Shown here one piece after another: positions 54,349 to 63,755 of a stretch of DNA of 64,000 nucleotides. Origin of the DNA: Sphingobacteriales bacterium 39-19 (GTDB lineage Bacteria; Bacteroidota; Bacteroidia; Chitinophagales; Chitinophagaceae). The stretch is taken from positions 186,001 to 250,000 of the forward strand of contig MKTX01000017.1 of the NCBI GenBank assembly GCA_001898465.1, written 5' to 3'. The notes under the pieces were generated by a model that saw only the letters and a program-made list of their open reading frames with translations, was not told the origin of the DNA and did no database searches. Position 1 is the stretch's first letter, and each line of letters starts with the position of its first letter. The position numbers and the translations under genes are program-made.

Positions 54349-55140
54349 TTATTTTTTGTCGTAAACCATGCTGTGGGTATTCAAAAGGCTCTCCTCATTT
54401 TTTAATTTTACTTTACGGCGATAATTTTTAAACATACTTTGCCATTTCAAAGAGAGTACTCCCCATATTCCTTCTTTTACAATTCCTTTATTCATTTTAC
54501 TTATGCCCAGTTTACGATCTTTAAAAGTAATGGGAACTTCCTTTATAATAAATCCCAGTTTCCAGGCGGCAAATTTCATTTCTATTTGAAAGGCATACCC
54601 CACAAAACTGATGGCATCCAGGTTTATAGTCTCCAGCACTTTTCTACGGTAGCAAACAAAACCGGCTGTAGGATCTTTTACCGGTATATTGGTAATAACC
54701 CGGGTATAAGCCGATGCCCCTTTTGATAACATAATACGGTTAGCAGGCCAGTTTTCTACCTCACCTCCATTTACATATCTTGATCCTACACTTACATCTG
54801 CCCCATCCTCGGCACAGGCATTGTATAATCGTTCCAGGTCTTCGGGGTTATGAGAAAAATCGGCATCCATTTCAAAAATATAGTTGTACCCTCTTTCTAA
54901 AGCCCATTTAAAACCCAAAATATAGGCGGTACCCAATCCCAACTTGCCATGTCGTTCTTCTAAAAATAAAGTACCCGGGTAAGCAGGAAATAAGGAACGT
55001 ACTACATTGGCTGTGCCATCGGGAGATCCATCGTCAATAATGAGAACATGATAGCCTGCTTGTAATTGATGTACGGCGGCAATGATAGCCCGAACATTTT
55101 CGCTTTCGTTATACGTAGGTATAATTACAATTTTCTCCAA
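54349..55140 (-). CDS. Polyprenol-phosphate mannosyltransferase-like GT2
   Basis: The 263 residues match the GT2 dolichyl-phosphate mannose synthase family: IPTYNESENV, LIIDDGSPDGTANVV with the DDGS motif, EMDADFSHNPEDL with the metal-binding DxD, and the C-terminal DRKLGISKMNKGIVKEGIW. It lacks extra C-terminal membrane helices, so it is the short soluble form that makes polyprenol-P-sugar. The start is TTG at 55140; no in-frame ATG precedes it. Polyprenol-P-sugars are donors for GT-C enzymes such as the DUF2723 protein, but no direct link is shown. Confidence 0.92.
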   Translation of the reverse strand: MEKIVIIPTYNESENVRAIIAAVHQLQAGYHVLIIDDGSPDGTANVVRSLFPAYPGTLFLEERHGKLGLGTAYILGFKWALERGYNYIFEMDADFSHNPEDLERLYNACAEDGADVSVGSRYVNGGEVENWPANRIMLSKGASAYTRVITNIPVKDPTAGFVCYRRKVLETINLDAISFVGYAFQIEMKFAAWKLGFIIKEVPITFKDRKLGISKMNKGIVKEGIWGVLSLKWQSMFKNYRRKVKLKNEESLLNTHSMVYDKK

Positions 55141-55221
55141 ATGATGATTAATAATTATTGCTTATAAAATTAATGATTTTGGATGTGTAAACAACGAAAA
55201 TATTCGTTCAAAAAAAGGAAA

Positions 55222-55995
55222 TTATTTTTTTAACAATGCCTTATTGAATAATTCAGTTGCTTTCATCTTGGTATGTAAGGCAAAATCGCTTTTCATGATC
55301 CAATCGTAATACTGGGGCTCGTAGGTAAACACATCGGTAGTGGTTTTACCTTTAAACTTACCAAAATTAAATACAGGTTCATTATTTTCATTGTAGCCAA
55401 AGCGGCGGGCATAATCAATGATTTTATCTTCACCAATGGTTTCCAGGATGCTGGAAACGGTATCGCCCAACTGTTCATAACGCTTTAATTGCGCTTCAAA
55501 TACTTCGATGGTGGCCATGATGTCCACTTCGGCACTATGAGCATTCTCCATTTCTTTATTACAGAAAAATTTATAGGCAGCTGTGAGCGTACGAGGCTCC
55601 ATGGTATAAAATATATGTTGCACATCTACCATACGCTGTTTGCTCAAATCAATATTCATTTCTGCCCTTAAAAACTCCTCCATCAGCATGGGTACATCAA
55701 AGCGGTTACTATTATACCCACCCAGGTCACAATTTTCTAAAAATTGTTTTATTTCATTAGCCGCCTGTTTAAAAGTAGGAGCATCTTTTACCATCTCATC
55801 GGTAATACCATGTATTTCTGTAGAACTGGGTGGAATAGGAACCCCGGGATTAATGAGTTTTCTTTTATTAATACGGGTACCATCCGGCATAATTTTCACC
55901 ATCGCAATTTCAATGATATGATCGGTAGATAAACTAAGGCCGGTAGTTTCCAAATCAATAAAAACAATAGGATGCGTTAATTTCAGGTTGTTCAT
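55222..55995 (-). CDS. DnaQ-type 3'-5' exonuclease
   Basis: The 257-residue protein has an RNase-T/DnaQ domain at the N-terminus: FIDLETTGL (Asp14, Glu16), STEIHGITDEMVKDAP, YNSNRFDVPMLMEEF and HSAEVDIMATIEV complete the DEDDh motif. The C-terminal 60 residues (NFGKFKGKTTTDVF, YDWIMKSDF) resemble the DUF3820-type tail of exodeoxyribonuclease X. It could proofread replication or degrade single strands; with no adjacent polymerase, I cannot choose. Confidence 0.9.
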   Translation of the reverse strand: MNNLKLTHPIVFIDLETTGLSLSTDHIIEIAMVKIMPDGTRINKRKLINPGVPIPPSSTEIHGITDEMVKDAPTFKQAANEIKQFLENCDLGGYNSNRFDVPMLMEEFLRAEMNIDLSKQRMVDVQHIFYTMEPRTLTAAYKFFCNKEMENAHSAEVDIMATIEVFEAQLKRYEQLGDTVSSILETIGEDKIIDYARRFGYNENNEPVFNFGKFKGKTTTDVFTYEPQYYDWIMKSDFALHTKMKATELFNKALLKK

Positions 55996-56112
55996 CGGAG
56001 TTTAGTAAATTTTGGTTTTCAATTTTAATTGTCTTATGAGCCAAATACAGGCTTTTAAGAATGTGACGCAAATGTAAATGTTATTCGTATTTAATAAAAA
56101 CCATTTATAATT

Positions 56113-56120
56113 TATATTTG
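56113..56120 (+). promoter_or_regulatory. -7 box for the small lipoprotein and ytxJ
   Basis: TATATTTG is an exact consensus match, 18 bases before the ATG at 56139. Confidence 0.55.
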
Positions 56121-56138
56121 CAGATAAAAATCATTTTT

Positions 56139-56252
56139 ATGAACAAAATAATATGTATGCTGGTTCTTGCTGCCGGAATGCTTTTTTTATGCTCAAGCTG
56201 TGGTACGAGCAGAAAAACCGGTTGCCCCACTTCGGAAAGAATCATTCACTAA
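56139..56252 (+). CDS. Tiny lipoprotein (37 residues)
   Basis: A 37-codon frame after a consensus promoter box encodes a signal peptide ending at LCSSC (lipid Cys21), then GTSRKTGCPTSERIIH with one free Cys. The mature part has only 17 residues. It ends 16 bases before ytxJ and the two are probably one transcript. Small lipoproteins with a KTGCP motif next to thiol genes look familiar for this phylum, but I cannot name a family. Confidence 0.55.
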   Translation: MNKIICMLVLAAGMLFLCSSCGTSRKTGCPTSERIIH

Positions 56253-56268
56253 TTATAATATTTTACTT

Positions 56269-56604
56269 ATGAACTGGATACCCCTGGAAAACACCGATGA
56301 ATTAGAGGCCTTACTAACAAGATCGAACCATCGCCCCCAGGTTATTTTTAAGCATAGTACCCGATGCAGTGTGAGTAGTATGATAAAAAACCGGCTGGAA
56401 AGAAGTGAGGCTCCGCCTGAAATAGATTTTCATTATCTTAATTTAATCAGGTTTAGGGCGCTTTCAAACGAAATTGCAACTAAATTTGACGTACATCATG
56501 AAAGCCCGCAGGTTTTACTGATAGAAAACGGGGAATGTATTTACGCCGAAGACCATAGCGCCATTCACATGGAGGAAATTAAAGAACAAATAAATTTAGC
56601 GTAA
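56269..56604 (+). CDS. ytxJ: Bacillithiol system redox-active protein YtxJ
   Basis: The 111-residue thioredoxin-fold protein matches YtxJ (DUF2847): FKHSTRCSVSSMIKNRLER with the active-site Cys, YLNLIRFRALSNEIATKFDVHHESPQVLLIENGECIYAEDHSAIH. YtxJ reduces bacillithiol-mixed disulfides on proteins; its presence suggests that the organism uses bacillithiol or a related thiol. The frame stays open upstream to 56167 through the small lipoprotein, but the ATG at 56269 gives the family N-terminus. Confidence 0.9.
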   Translation: MNWIPLENTDELEALLTRSNHRPQVIFKHSTRCSVSSMIKNRLERSEAPPEIDFHYLNLIRFRALSNEIATKFDVHHESPQVLLIENGECIYAEDHSAIHMEEIKEQINLA

Positions 56605-56622
56605 TCCTTACCCGGTTTTATC

Positions 56623-58230
56623 TTATTTTTTGGCCAGCCAGCTTAGTACTTGCGGATCGTGCCCATAGATATCTTTTCTAAAATTCAGCATTCCATTTTG
56701 TGTATTTACAAATGCTGTAAAATATCCGATAAACACGGGTACCGGCTGTTTTAAGCGTACTTGCACTTCTTTATTAAGATGCATTAAACTATCAATTACC
56801 TGATCGGTATATTTAGGTTCATTTCGTAATAAGTACTTAGCCAGCATTTTAGGCTCACTAAGACGAATACAGCCATGGCTAAATGCACGATTGGTAAAGT
56901 TAAACCGATCCTTTGCCGGTGTATCATGAAAATAAATATTATAGCTGTTGGGAAATAAAAATTTTACCAGCCCCAGAGAGTTATTTTTACCCGGCAGTTG
57001 CCTTACCCTGCCCTCGCTTACTATTTCCATATTGTTTCTTTTTAAATAGGCAGCACTAAGCCTTCCTTTCAATTCATTTTTATAGATGCTGTAGGGCACA
57101 TTCCAATAAGGGCTAAAGGCAATGATTTTTAAAGTATCATTAAAAATTACGGTTTTAGAAGCTTCTTTTCCCACTACCACTTTCATGCTAAACTGAACTT
57201 TATTATTTTCATATACATATAAGCGGTAATCGGGAATATTCACAATGATATAATCCGGGCCGGGGTTATAAGGTAACCATCGGCATCTTTCCATATTTAT
57301 CAATATTTCTTCAATGCGCTTACTTACAGGAACATTCATTTCTGAACAAGTATTTTTGTCAATCAGCGCTGTATCACTTAAACCATGCCGGGTTCTAAAC
57401 TTTTTTACAGCTTCGGCCAGCAAAGCATCAAAAAGCCGGGTAGTATCCGCTATGGTTAAGTCACCGCTTATAAAAAGCCGGCGTTTTATGGCAGGAATAC
57501 TCAATGATGAATCCCCAGGTTTCAACTTTTTTATGGTAGAATCTACCAATGGCCACCCCCCTGCCATTTCAATTTCTTTATACTTCTTTAAAAAATCTTT
57601 TAGTAATCCATATTGTACATATACCGGTTCGGCTTTAAATACATCTTTGGAGCTGTCTTTCAATACCTCATTCAAATATTCAAAATAGGATATTTTTTTC
57701 GGGGCAATATTCCAGCCCAATTCTTTAAGTTCCTTAGCAGATAAAGCCCCATAAATTTGACGTGCATACATAAAATACTGGGCAGAGAGCATCATTTCAG
57801 TAAAAATAAAATTTGAATCCTTCAACTCATTTTTACCCATTAATAGGGCTTCATCAAAAAGCCGGTTAAATTGCTGGCGGTATAAAAGGCTGTCATCCAG
57901 GCCATCGTCAGAAAGATTATTGATTCGGTTATGCAGGTTTTGTGCAGCACCGGTAATACCGTTGCTGTCTGCCCATGCAAATGAGTAATTCCGTTCCCTG
58001 TAAAAATCTACCCAGTCTTGTTGTATTGTATTGAGCCTGGGATACCGGGCAAAAAACAATTGGGCATAGGCAGAATCAAACTGGTTGGAGGAAGCCGGTG
58101 CAATTTGTTTTGGTAAACTGATATCGATATCTTTTGCAATGCCGGGTAATTTATTTTTATCATCTTTGCAGGCTGTAAAATAAATGAATAAGAATAGCAT
58201 GGCCAATAGGGTGCATAAAGTTTTTCTCAT
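56623..58230 (-). CDS. L,D-transpeptidase (YcbB-like), lipoprotein
   Basis: The enzyme is predicted to make 3-3 cross-links in peptidoglycan or attach proteins to it. The 535 residues have a signal peptide with lipobox FTAC (Cys20), a long N-terminal scaffold domain, a peptidoglycan-binding-like segment, and a YkuD domain. Catalytic His452 and Cys454 are in AFSHGCIRLSEP, and YNIYFHDTP lies before it. The size fits the YcbB subfamily. The gene converges with ytxJ, 18 bases apart. A GATTTTTG near-consensus box is 4 bases from the ATG. Confidence 0.92.
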   Translation of the reverse strand: MRKTLCTLLAMLFLFIYFTACKDDKNKLPGIAKDIDISLPKQIAPASSNQFDSAYAQLFFARYPRLNTIQQDWVDFYRERNYSFAWADSNGITGAAQNLHNRINNLSDDGLDDSLLYRQQFNRLFDEALLMGKNELKDSNFIFTEMMLSAQYFMYARQIYGALSAKELKELGWNIAPKKISYFEYLNEVLKDSSKDVFKAEPVYVQYGLLKDFLKKYKEIEMAGGWPLVDSTIKKLKPGDSSLSIPAIKRRLFISGDLTIADTTRLFDALLAEAVKKFRTRHGLSDTALIDKNTCSEMNVPVSKRIEEILINMERCRWLPYNPGPDYIIVNIPDYRLYVYENNKVQFSMKVVVGKEASKTVIFNDTLKIIAFSPYWNVPYSIYKNELKGRLSAAYLKRNNMEIVSEGRVRQLPGKNNSLGLVKFLFPNSYNIYFHDTPAKDRFNFTNRAFSHGCIRLSEPKMLAKYLLRNEPKYTDQVIDSLMHLNKEVQVRLKQPVPVFIGYFTAFVNTQNGMLNFRKDIYGHDPQVLSWLAKK

Positions 58231-58305
58231 ACTGCAAAAATCGGTAATAGAATCTTTATAAAAGATTAAAATCTCCTGGAATAACAGCTAATTCAATATT
58301 CTTAA

Positions 58306-58313
58306 TATCTTTC
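58306..58313 (+). promoter_or_regulatory. Possible -7 box abutting the helicase start
   Basis: TATCTTTC matches seven of eight positions and lies 3 bases before the ATG at 58317, implying a leaderless transcript. Confidence 0.4.
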
Positions 58314-58316
58314 ACT

Positions 58317-60155
58317 ATGCACTTGCAGTTACAAAATTTCCTAAAAGCAATAGATATTGAAGAAAAAGAACAGGCAACCCGTTTTAGCCTGGATCAGCAA
58401 CATAGTGTAAAACAATTAAAAGCAGAAGGCCTCGCCTTACATCCCATTATCGTTACCCGAAAACGATTTGGCTATGCCGATTATCCGGAAATTGATTTTA
58501 AACTTAGTTTTCCGGCAGAATTAAATTTCTTTTCAGATGGATCTGCCATTGAGTGTTTTAAAGCAGGTGAAGAGCCGGTGAAGGGCGTACTTGTAAATTT
58601 TGATGGCCGGCAGGGCGAATTCAGATTGTATGCTCCAGATTTTCCTGACTGGATTGAAGAAGATGCTGTAGGCATTAAATTAAGCCCGGATACCCGTACC
58701 CATGGGATGATGAAAAAAGCGCTTGAAGATTTACCGCATCACACAACATTATATCCATTATTTGAAAAATTACACAGTGTGGCTGGCAATGCACAAATGC
58801 AACCACCACCCCTACTCAGGCTTACTTTAACTTTTTTCAATAAAGATTTAAATGAAAGCCAGCAACAGGCAGTACAAGCCATTACTGAAAATACACAATT
58901 ATGTGTACTGCATGGCCCACCGGGTACCGGAAAAACCACAACATTGGTAGAGGCTATTTTGCAATTGATCCAAAAAAAAGAAAAAATAGTTTTAACCGCT
59001 CCCAGCAATACTGCGGTAGATCATATTTCAAAAAGTTTGCTGGCAAAGGGTGTAAAATTATTGCGGGTAGGCAATACCGGGAAAATAGAGGCTTCTGTAT
59101 TTCCCTATACGGTAGAAGGTCAGCTCCAAAACAGCCGGCAAATAAAAGAAATAAAGGCGTTAAAAAAAAGAGCCGAAGAATTTAGAAAAATGGCTTTAAA
59201 ATATAAACGTAGTTTTGGAAAGGCAGAAAGAGAGCAGCGCAACCTGCTATTTAAAGAAGTAAAAAACATACGTACCGAAATAAAAAAGTTACAAGCCTAC
59301 AACGAAGAAAAATTATATCGTGAAGCCGATGTTATTGCCGGCACGCCCGTTGGTTTGATAGATGCTAAAATGAACCGGCATACCTTCCATCACCTGGTAA
59401 TAGATGAAGCCGGGCAATGCATTGAGCCGCTTGCCTGGCTGGTATTTCCACTGGCTGAAAAAATAGTATTGGCAGGTGATCATTTACAATTACCCCCTAC
59501 GGTGATCAGTATGCAGGCTGCTCACCTGGGATTGCAGTATTCCGTTTTAGAAGCTGCAATGAGCTATTGGCCAAATATTTACCTGCTCAATATGCAATAT
59601 CGTATGCGCCATGCGATCGCCGGTTTCAGCAGCGCATATTTTTATGAAGGCTTGTTACTTTCCCCGGATATATTAAGCAATACAGGTACCCATATCAGTT
59701 TTATTGATACCGCCGGTACGGGCTATGCCGAAGCTCGTGGCCGGGATGGTAATAGTTTATTAAATGGAGGCGAACTGGCTCTTGCCCAAAAATTATTAGA
59801 AACAGAAGCTTTGAATATCGCACATACGGCATTTATATCGCCGTATAACGGCCAGGTGGAAGCAGCCCGAAGCCTGTTGCCCGCTGCCATGAGAATAAGC
59901 ACCATTGATAGTTACCAGGGTCAGGAAAAAGAAATTGTAATTCTCTCTCTGGTGCGGAGCAATGATGAAGCAGAAATTGGTTTTCTTAAAGATTATCGGC
60001 GTATGAATGTTGCCATTACCCGAGCCAAAGAACAACTTTTTGTAATTGGTGACAGCAGTACCCTGGGCAACGATAAATTTTACCGGGCATTTTTAACCTA
60101 TTTGGAAAAACACGGGAGTTACCGCACTGCGTGGGAATTTGGAATAGATGTATAA
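58317..60155 (+). CDS. Superfamily 1 DNA/RNA helicase (UPF1/IGHMBP2-like)
   Basis: The 612-residue protein has an N-terminal beta-rich region (about 40-125), then an SF1B ATPase: Walker A GPPGTGKT (200-207), motif Ia APSNTAVDHI, a Lys-rich helical insert (about 275-335), Walker B DEAGQC (363-368), GDHLQLPPTV (motif III), YRMR, and the C-terminal motifs STIDSYQGQEKEIVILSLVRSN and RRMNVAITRAKEQLFVIGD. This is the UPF1-like group. Substrate and role in bacteria are mostly unknown. It converges with the glucokinase-like gene. Confidence 0.92.
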   Translation: MHLQLQNFLKAIDIEEKEQATRFSLDQQHSVKQLKAEGLALHPIIVTRKRFGYADYPEIDFKLSFPAELNFFSDGSAIECFKAGEEPVKGVLVNFDGRQGEFRLYAPDFPDWIEEDAVGIKLSPDTRTHGMMKKALEDLPHHTTLYPLFEKLHSVAGNAQMQPPPLLRLTLTFFNKDLNESQQQAVQAITENTQLCVLHGPPGTGKTTTLVEAILQLIQKKEKIVLTAPSNTAVDHISKSLLAKGVKLLRVGNTGKIEASVFPYTVEGQLQNSRQIKEIKALKKRAEEFRKMALKYKRSFGKAEREQRNLLFKEVKNIRTEIKKLQAYNEEKLYREADVIAGTPVGLIDAKMNRHTFHHLVIDEAGQCIEPLAWLVFPLAEKIVLAGDHLQLPPTVISMQAAHLGLQYSVLEAAMSYWPNIYLLNMQYRMRHAIAGFSSAYFYEGLLLSPDILSNTGTHISFIDTAGTGYAEARGRDGNSLLNGGELALAQKLLETEALNIAHTAFISPYNGQVEAARSLLPAAMRISTIDSYQGQEKEIVILSLVRSNDEAEIGFLKDYRRMNVAITRAKEQLFVIGDSSTLGNDKFYRAFLTYLEKHGSYRTAWEFGIDV

Positions 60156-60171
60156 GGCAGGATCTGTTTTT

Positions 60172-60855
60172 TTATTTCCAAAGCATAACTCCCCCATCAA
60201 TTCCTTCCATATTGGTTACAATTTTTATGTTACCCGCTAAAGAAAAATCAATAAAACGTGCATTACCACCACCTATGTATAGGGTATCATAATTAAAAAC
60301 TGTTTTTATAATTTCTAATGCATATTCCAAACGCTTTACCCATTTTTTATTGCCTTTATGTTTCCTCGCTTCCTCACCCAGGTATTCATCATACGTTTTC
60401 TTTTTCTTTATTGGGTGATGGGCCAGTTCCAGGTGGGGCAATAATTTACCATCCAGGTATAAAGCGGTACCAAAACCAGTACCTAAGGTAATCATCATTT
60501 CTAACCCCTTACCGCTTATAACGCCCAGGCCCAGTAAATCTGCATCATTTACAACCCGGGCCGGTTTCCCCAATGATTCGGATAGCAATTGCGAAAAATT
60601 AATTTTATGCCAGGCGCTGTTTCCCAGGTTGGGCGCTGTATATACAATGCCATCTCTTACATACCCGGGGAAACCAGCCGATATGCGATCGAAAGCCAAT
60701 CCTTGAGCCAGTTTTTCTATTACCGTTATTACGGCTCCAGGAGTAGCATGAGCGGGTGTTTCTAATTTATTATAAGGGGCAATTAATTTCCCATTCTCAT
60801 CTAAAGTACTCGTTTTAATATGTGAGCCTCCTATATCAATACTTAATGTAACCAT
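60172..60855 (-). CDS. Polyphosphate glucokinase-like ROK kinase
   Basis: The 227-residue protein has the ROK/ASKHA start LSIDIGGSHIKTS and the glucose-binding segment MITLGTGFGTALYLDGKLLPHLELAHHPI. The segment LGEEARKHKGNKKWVKRLEYALE resembles PpgK enzymes, which phosphorylate glucose with polyphosphate or ATP. The usual ROK zinc motif is absent, as in PpgK. It is divergent from the GH63 gene, 123 bases apart, so glucose released by that hydrolase could be its substrate. Confidence 0.85.
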   Translation of the reverse strand: MVTLSIDIGGSHIKTSTLDENGKLIAPYNKLETPAHATPGAVITVIEKLAQGLAFDRISAGFPGYVRDGIVYTAPNLGNSAWHKINFSQLLSESLGKPARVVNDADLLGLGVISGKGLEMMITLGTGFGTALYLDGKLLPHLELAHHPIKKKKTYDEYLGEEARKHKGNKKWVKRLEYALEIIKTVFNYDTLYIGGGNARFIDFSLAGNIKIVTNMEGIDGGVMLWK

Positions 60856-60978
60856 GATTATTGCTGATTTATTTAAATTTAATACAAATACTTCGCCAAT
60901 TCATAACAAGTTTACAGGAATGGTATTAAAGTTGTAACTTTTTACCCGGCTGCACCTCTTATCATATAAAAGATTAAA

Positions 60979-63645
60979 ATGCGGCAAAAAAACATGACTG
61001 ATATAAAGGCTGAAAAAAGAAGACTAGAAGAAAATTTAAATTCCGGTAATTTTTTAGAACAATGGGGACCCTATATAAGTGAAAGGCAATGGGGAACTGT
61101 ACGGGAAGATTACAGCAGTAACAGCGAACCCTGGGAATATTTTCCACATGATCATGCCCGCAGCAGGGCTTATTTATGGGGCGAAGATGGGATTGCCGGC
61201 ATTTCCGATTTTTTTCAAAATATATGTTTTGCCCCCGCATTTTGGAACGGGAAAGATGACATCATAAAAGAGCGGCTTTTTGGCCTCAGTAATCCTGAAG
61301 GAAATCATGGCGAGGATGTAAAAGAATTATATTTTGCGTTAGACAATACGCCTACCCATTACTATATGAAATGGCTCTATAAATATCCCATTCAAAAATT
61401 TCCTTACGAAGCATTGAAAGAAAATAGTGCCAACCGGAACAAACAAGAACCTGAATATGAAATTTTAGATACCGGCATTTTTAATAACGGTTATTTTGAC
61501 ATTCAAATTGAATATGCCAAAAACAATAGCCGGGATATATTTATACGTATAGAAGCAATTAACCGCTCTGCTGAAGCGGCTCCTCTCTTTATATTACCAA
61601 CAGTATGGTTTTATAACCGCTGGCAAAGCGAAGCTTTAAAAAAGATACCCAATGCCAGCCTCGTAAATGCGCATACCGTAAGATTACAGCATGAACGCAT
61701 GGGTGAATATTATTTTTATTTTCAAAATGAAGCGGCTACCTGGTTCACCCATAATGAAACCAATTTCGAAAAATTATTCAACCGCCCCAATTCATATGAA
61801 CTGGTAAAAGATGCTTTTCATGATGCCCTGGTAAACGGGAAAAATAAAACCGCCCTGGAACAAGCCACATCCGGAACTAAATTTACCCCGGTATATGCTT
61901 TGCAATTAAAACCCGGCGAGCATAAGCAAATTGTATTAAGGATAAGTGACGATTTTACTGAAACGCCTTTTGAAATGGATATACCGGAATTATTTACCCT
62001 GCGTAAAAAAGAAGCAGATGATTTTTATACCCCTCTTTTATATTCCGATGACCCGGAATTAGTAAGCTTGCAAAGGCAGGCATTTGCCGGTTTGCTTTGG
62101 AACCGTCAATATTATCATTATGATGTGGAATGGTGGATCAAAAAGTCAGATGGCATCACCCCAATTTCGGAACAAAGAAAAGAAGGGCGGAATGCACAAT
62201 GGAAATTTTTAAAGAACCAGGATATTATTGCCATGCCGGATAAATGGGAATATCCCTGGTATGCAGCCTGGGATACCGCTTTCCATGCCATAAGTATGGC
62301 ACTCATTGACCCCAGTTTTGCGAAACACCAATTGGTACTTTTAATGCGGGAATGGTTTATGAACCCCGAAGGTCAATTGCCGGCATACGAATGGGATTTT
62401 GGAAATGTAAATCCACCGGTACATGCTTTTGCTGCCTTACAGGTTTATGAGATTGAATACCGGTTAACGGGTAAAAAAGACCTTCCTTTTTTAAAAAAAG
62501 TATTTCAAAAACTTATTATCAATTTTACCTGGTGGGTAAACCGGAAAGATGCGAATGGCAACAGTATTTTTGAAGGAGGGTTCCTGGGTATGGATAATAT
62601 TGGCCTTTTCAACCGCAATCAGAAACTGGCAGATGGGGTATTGCTGGAACAAACCGATGGTACCAGTTGGATGGGCATGTATGCATTAAATATGATGCAA
62701 ATAGCCATGGAGATAGCCACACACGACCCTTCCTTTGAAGATGCCACTACAAAATTTTATGAACATTATGTAATTATTGGCGAAGCATTAAACCAACTTG
62801 ATTTATGGAACCGGGAAGATTGTTTTTTTTATGATGTATTATCTGTAAATCAAACCCGGAAATTACCCTTACGCATCCGAAGTATTGTAGGATTAGTCCC
62901 CTTATTTGCAGCTGCCATATTTGAAAACAATGAAATTGAAAACCTGCCCGACCTGAATAAGCGTATGAAATGGTTTGAAAATTATCGCAGAAATAATCAA
63001 AAATACTTGCCGAATGAAGAAACAAAAGATGGCAAACGATTATTATTATCCCTGGTAAATAAAGAAAAATTAATTGCCATACTGGAACGTGTTTTTGATG
63101 AAAATGAATTTTTATCCGAATATGGTATTCGCTCCTTGTCTAAAGTATATAAAGACCATCCTTACACGGTTGCATTAGATGGAGAGACATACACTGTGCA
63201 ATATGATCCTGCTAACAGTACCAGTGGCATGTTTGGAGGAAATAGTAACTGGCGTGGCCCCATTTGGTTGCCTATCAATTACCTGTTCATAAAAAGTCTT
63301 CATACCTACTATGATTTTTATGGCGAGGATATTAAGATCGAATTTCCAAAAGGATCCGGCAATTATCAAAACCTGCAGGAAGCGGCTTGTGCCCTCACCC
63401 ATCGCCTGCTGTCGATCTTCTTAAAAAATGAAAAAGGAGATCGGCCGGTATTTGGGCCTTATGCCGGTTTTTATAAAAATGAAAACGACAACCTGTTTCT
63501 TTTTCATGAATACTTTGATGGCGATACGGGTATGGGGCTCGGCGCATCGCATCAAACCGGGTGGACGGCGCTCATTTTAAATTTACTGCAGGATATGAAG
63601 GAACGGGAAGTATGCCCGATCCATCATGATGCATCATCAGGATGA
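60979..63645 (+). CDS. GH63/MGH1-like glycoside hydrolase
   Basis: The 888-residue protein begins WGPYISERQWGTVREDYSSNSEPWEYFPHDHARSRAYLWGEDG and is mostly an (alpha/alpha)6 barrel. Segments PWYAAWDTAFHAISMALIDPSFAKHQL and the closing FHEYFDGDTGMGLGASHQTGWTALI match GH63 glucosidases related to mannosylglycerate hydrolase, with the acidic residues expected there (YAAWDTAF, EYFDG). No signal peptide is present, so it acts in the cytoplasm. An ATG at 60994 is an equally possible start. It is divergent from the PpgK-like gene. Confidence 0.9.
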   Translation: MRQKNMTDIKAEKRRLEENLNSGNFLEQWGPYISERQWGTVREDYSSNSEPWEYFPHDHARSRAYLWGEDGIAGISDFFQNICFAPAFWNGKDDIIKERLFGLSNPEGNHGEDVKELYFALDNTPTHYYMKWLYKYPIQKFPYEALKENSANRNKQEPEYEILDTGIFNNGYFDIQIEYAKNNSRDIFIRIEAINRSAEAAPLFILPTVWFYNRWQSEALKKIPNASLVNAHTVRLQHERMGEYYFYFQNEAATWFTHNETNFEKLFNRPNSYELVKDAFHDALVNGKNKTALEQATSGTKFTPVYALQLKPGEHKQIVLRISDDFTETPFEMDIPELFTLRKKEADDFYTPLLYSDDPELVSLQRQAFAGLLWNRQYYHYDVEWWIKKSDGITPISEQRKEGRNAQWKFLKNQDIIAMPDKWEYPWYAAWDTAFHAISMALIDPSFAKHQLVLLMREWFMNPEGQLPAYEWDFGNVNPPVHAFAALQVYEIEYRLTGKKDLPFLKKVFQKLIINFTWWVNRKDANGNSIFEGGFLGMDNIGLFNRNQKLADGVLLEQTDGTSWMGMYALNMMQIAMEIATHDPSFEDATTKFYEHYVIIGEALNQLDLWNREDCFFYDVLSVNQTRKLPLRIRSIVGLVPLFAAAIFENNEIENLPDLNKRMKWFENYRRNNQKYLPNEETKDGKRLLLSLVNKEKLIAILERVFDENEFLSEYGIRSLSKVYKDHPYTVALDGETYTVQYDPANSTSGMFGGNSNWRGPIWLPINYLFIKSLHTYYDFYGEDIKIEFPKGSGNYQNLQEAACALTHRLLSIFLKNEKGDRPVFGPYAGFYKNENDNLFLFHEYFDGDTGMGLGASHQTGWTALILNLLQDMKEREVCPIHHDASSG

Positions 63646-63755
63646 ATGATAAACTAATGAAATTGCTGTGAGGCGATACCCATAAACTTTATCTACATGA
63701 AAACTGGAAAGATAAGCATGGGTATTTATTCAAAGAATTTCAGCTGGTAACTTGC

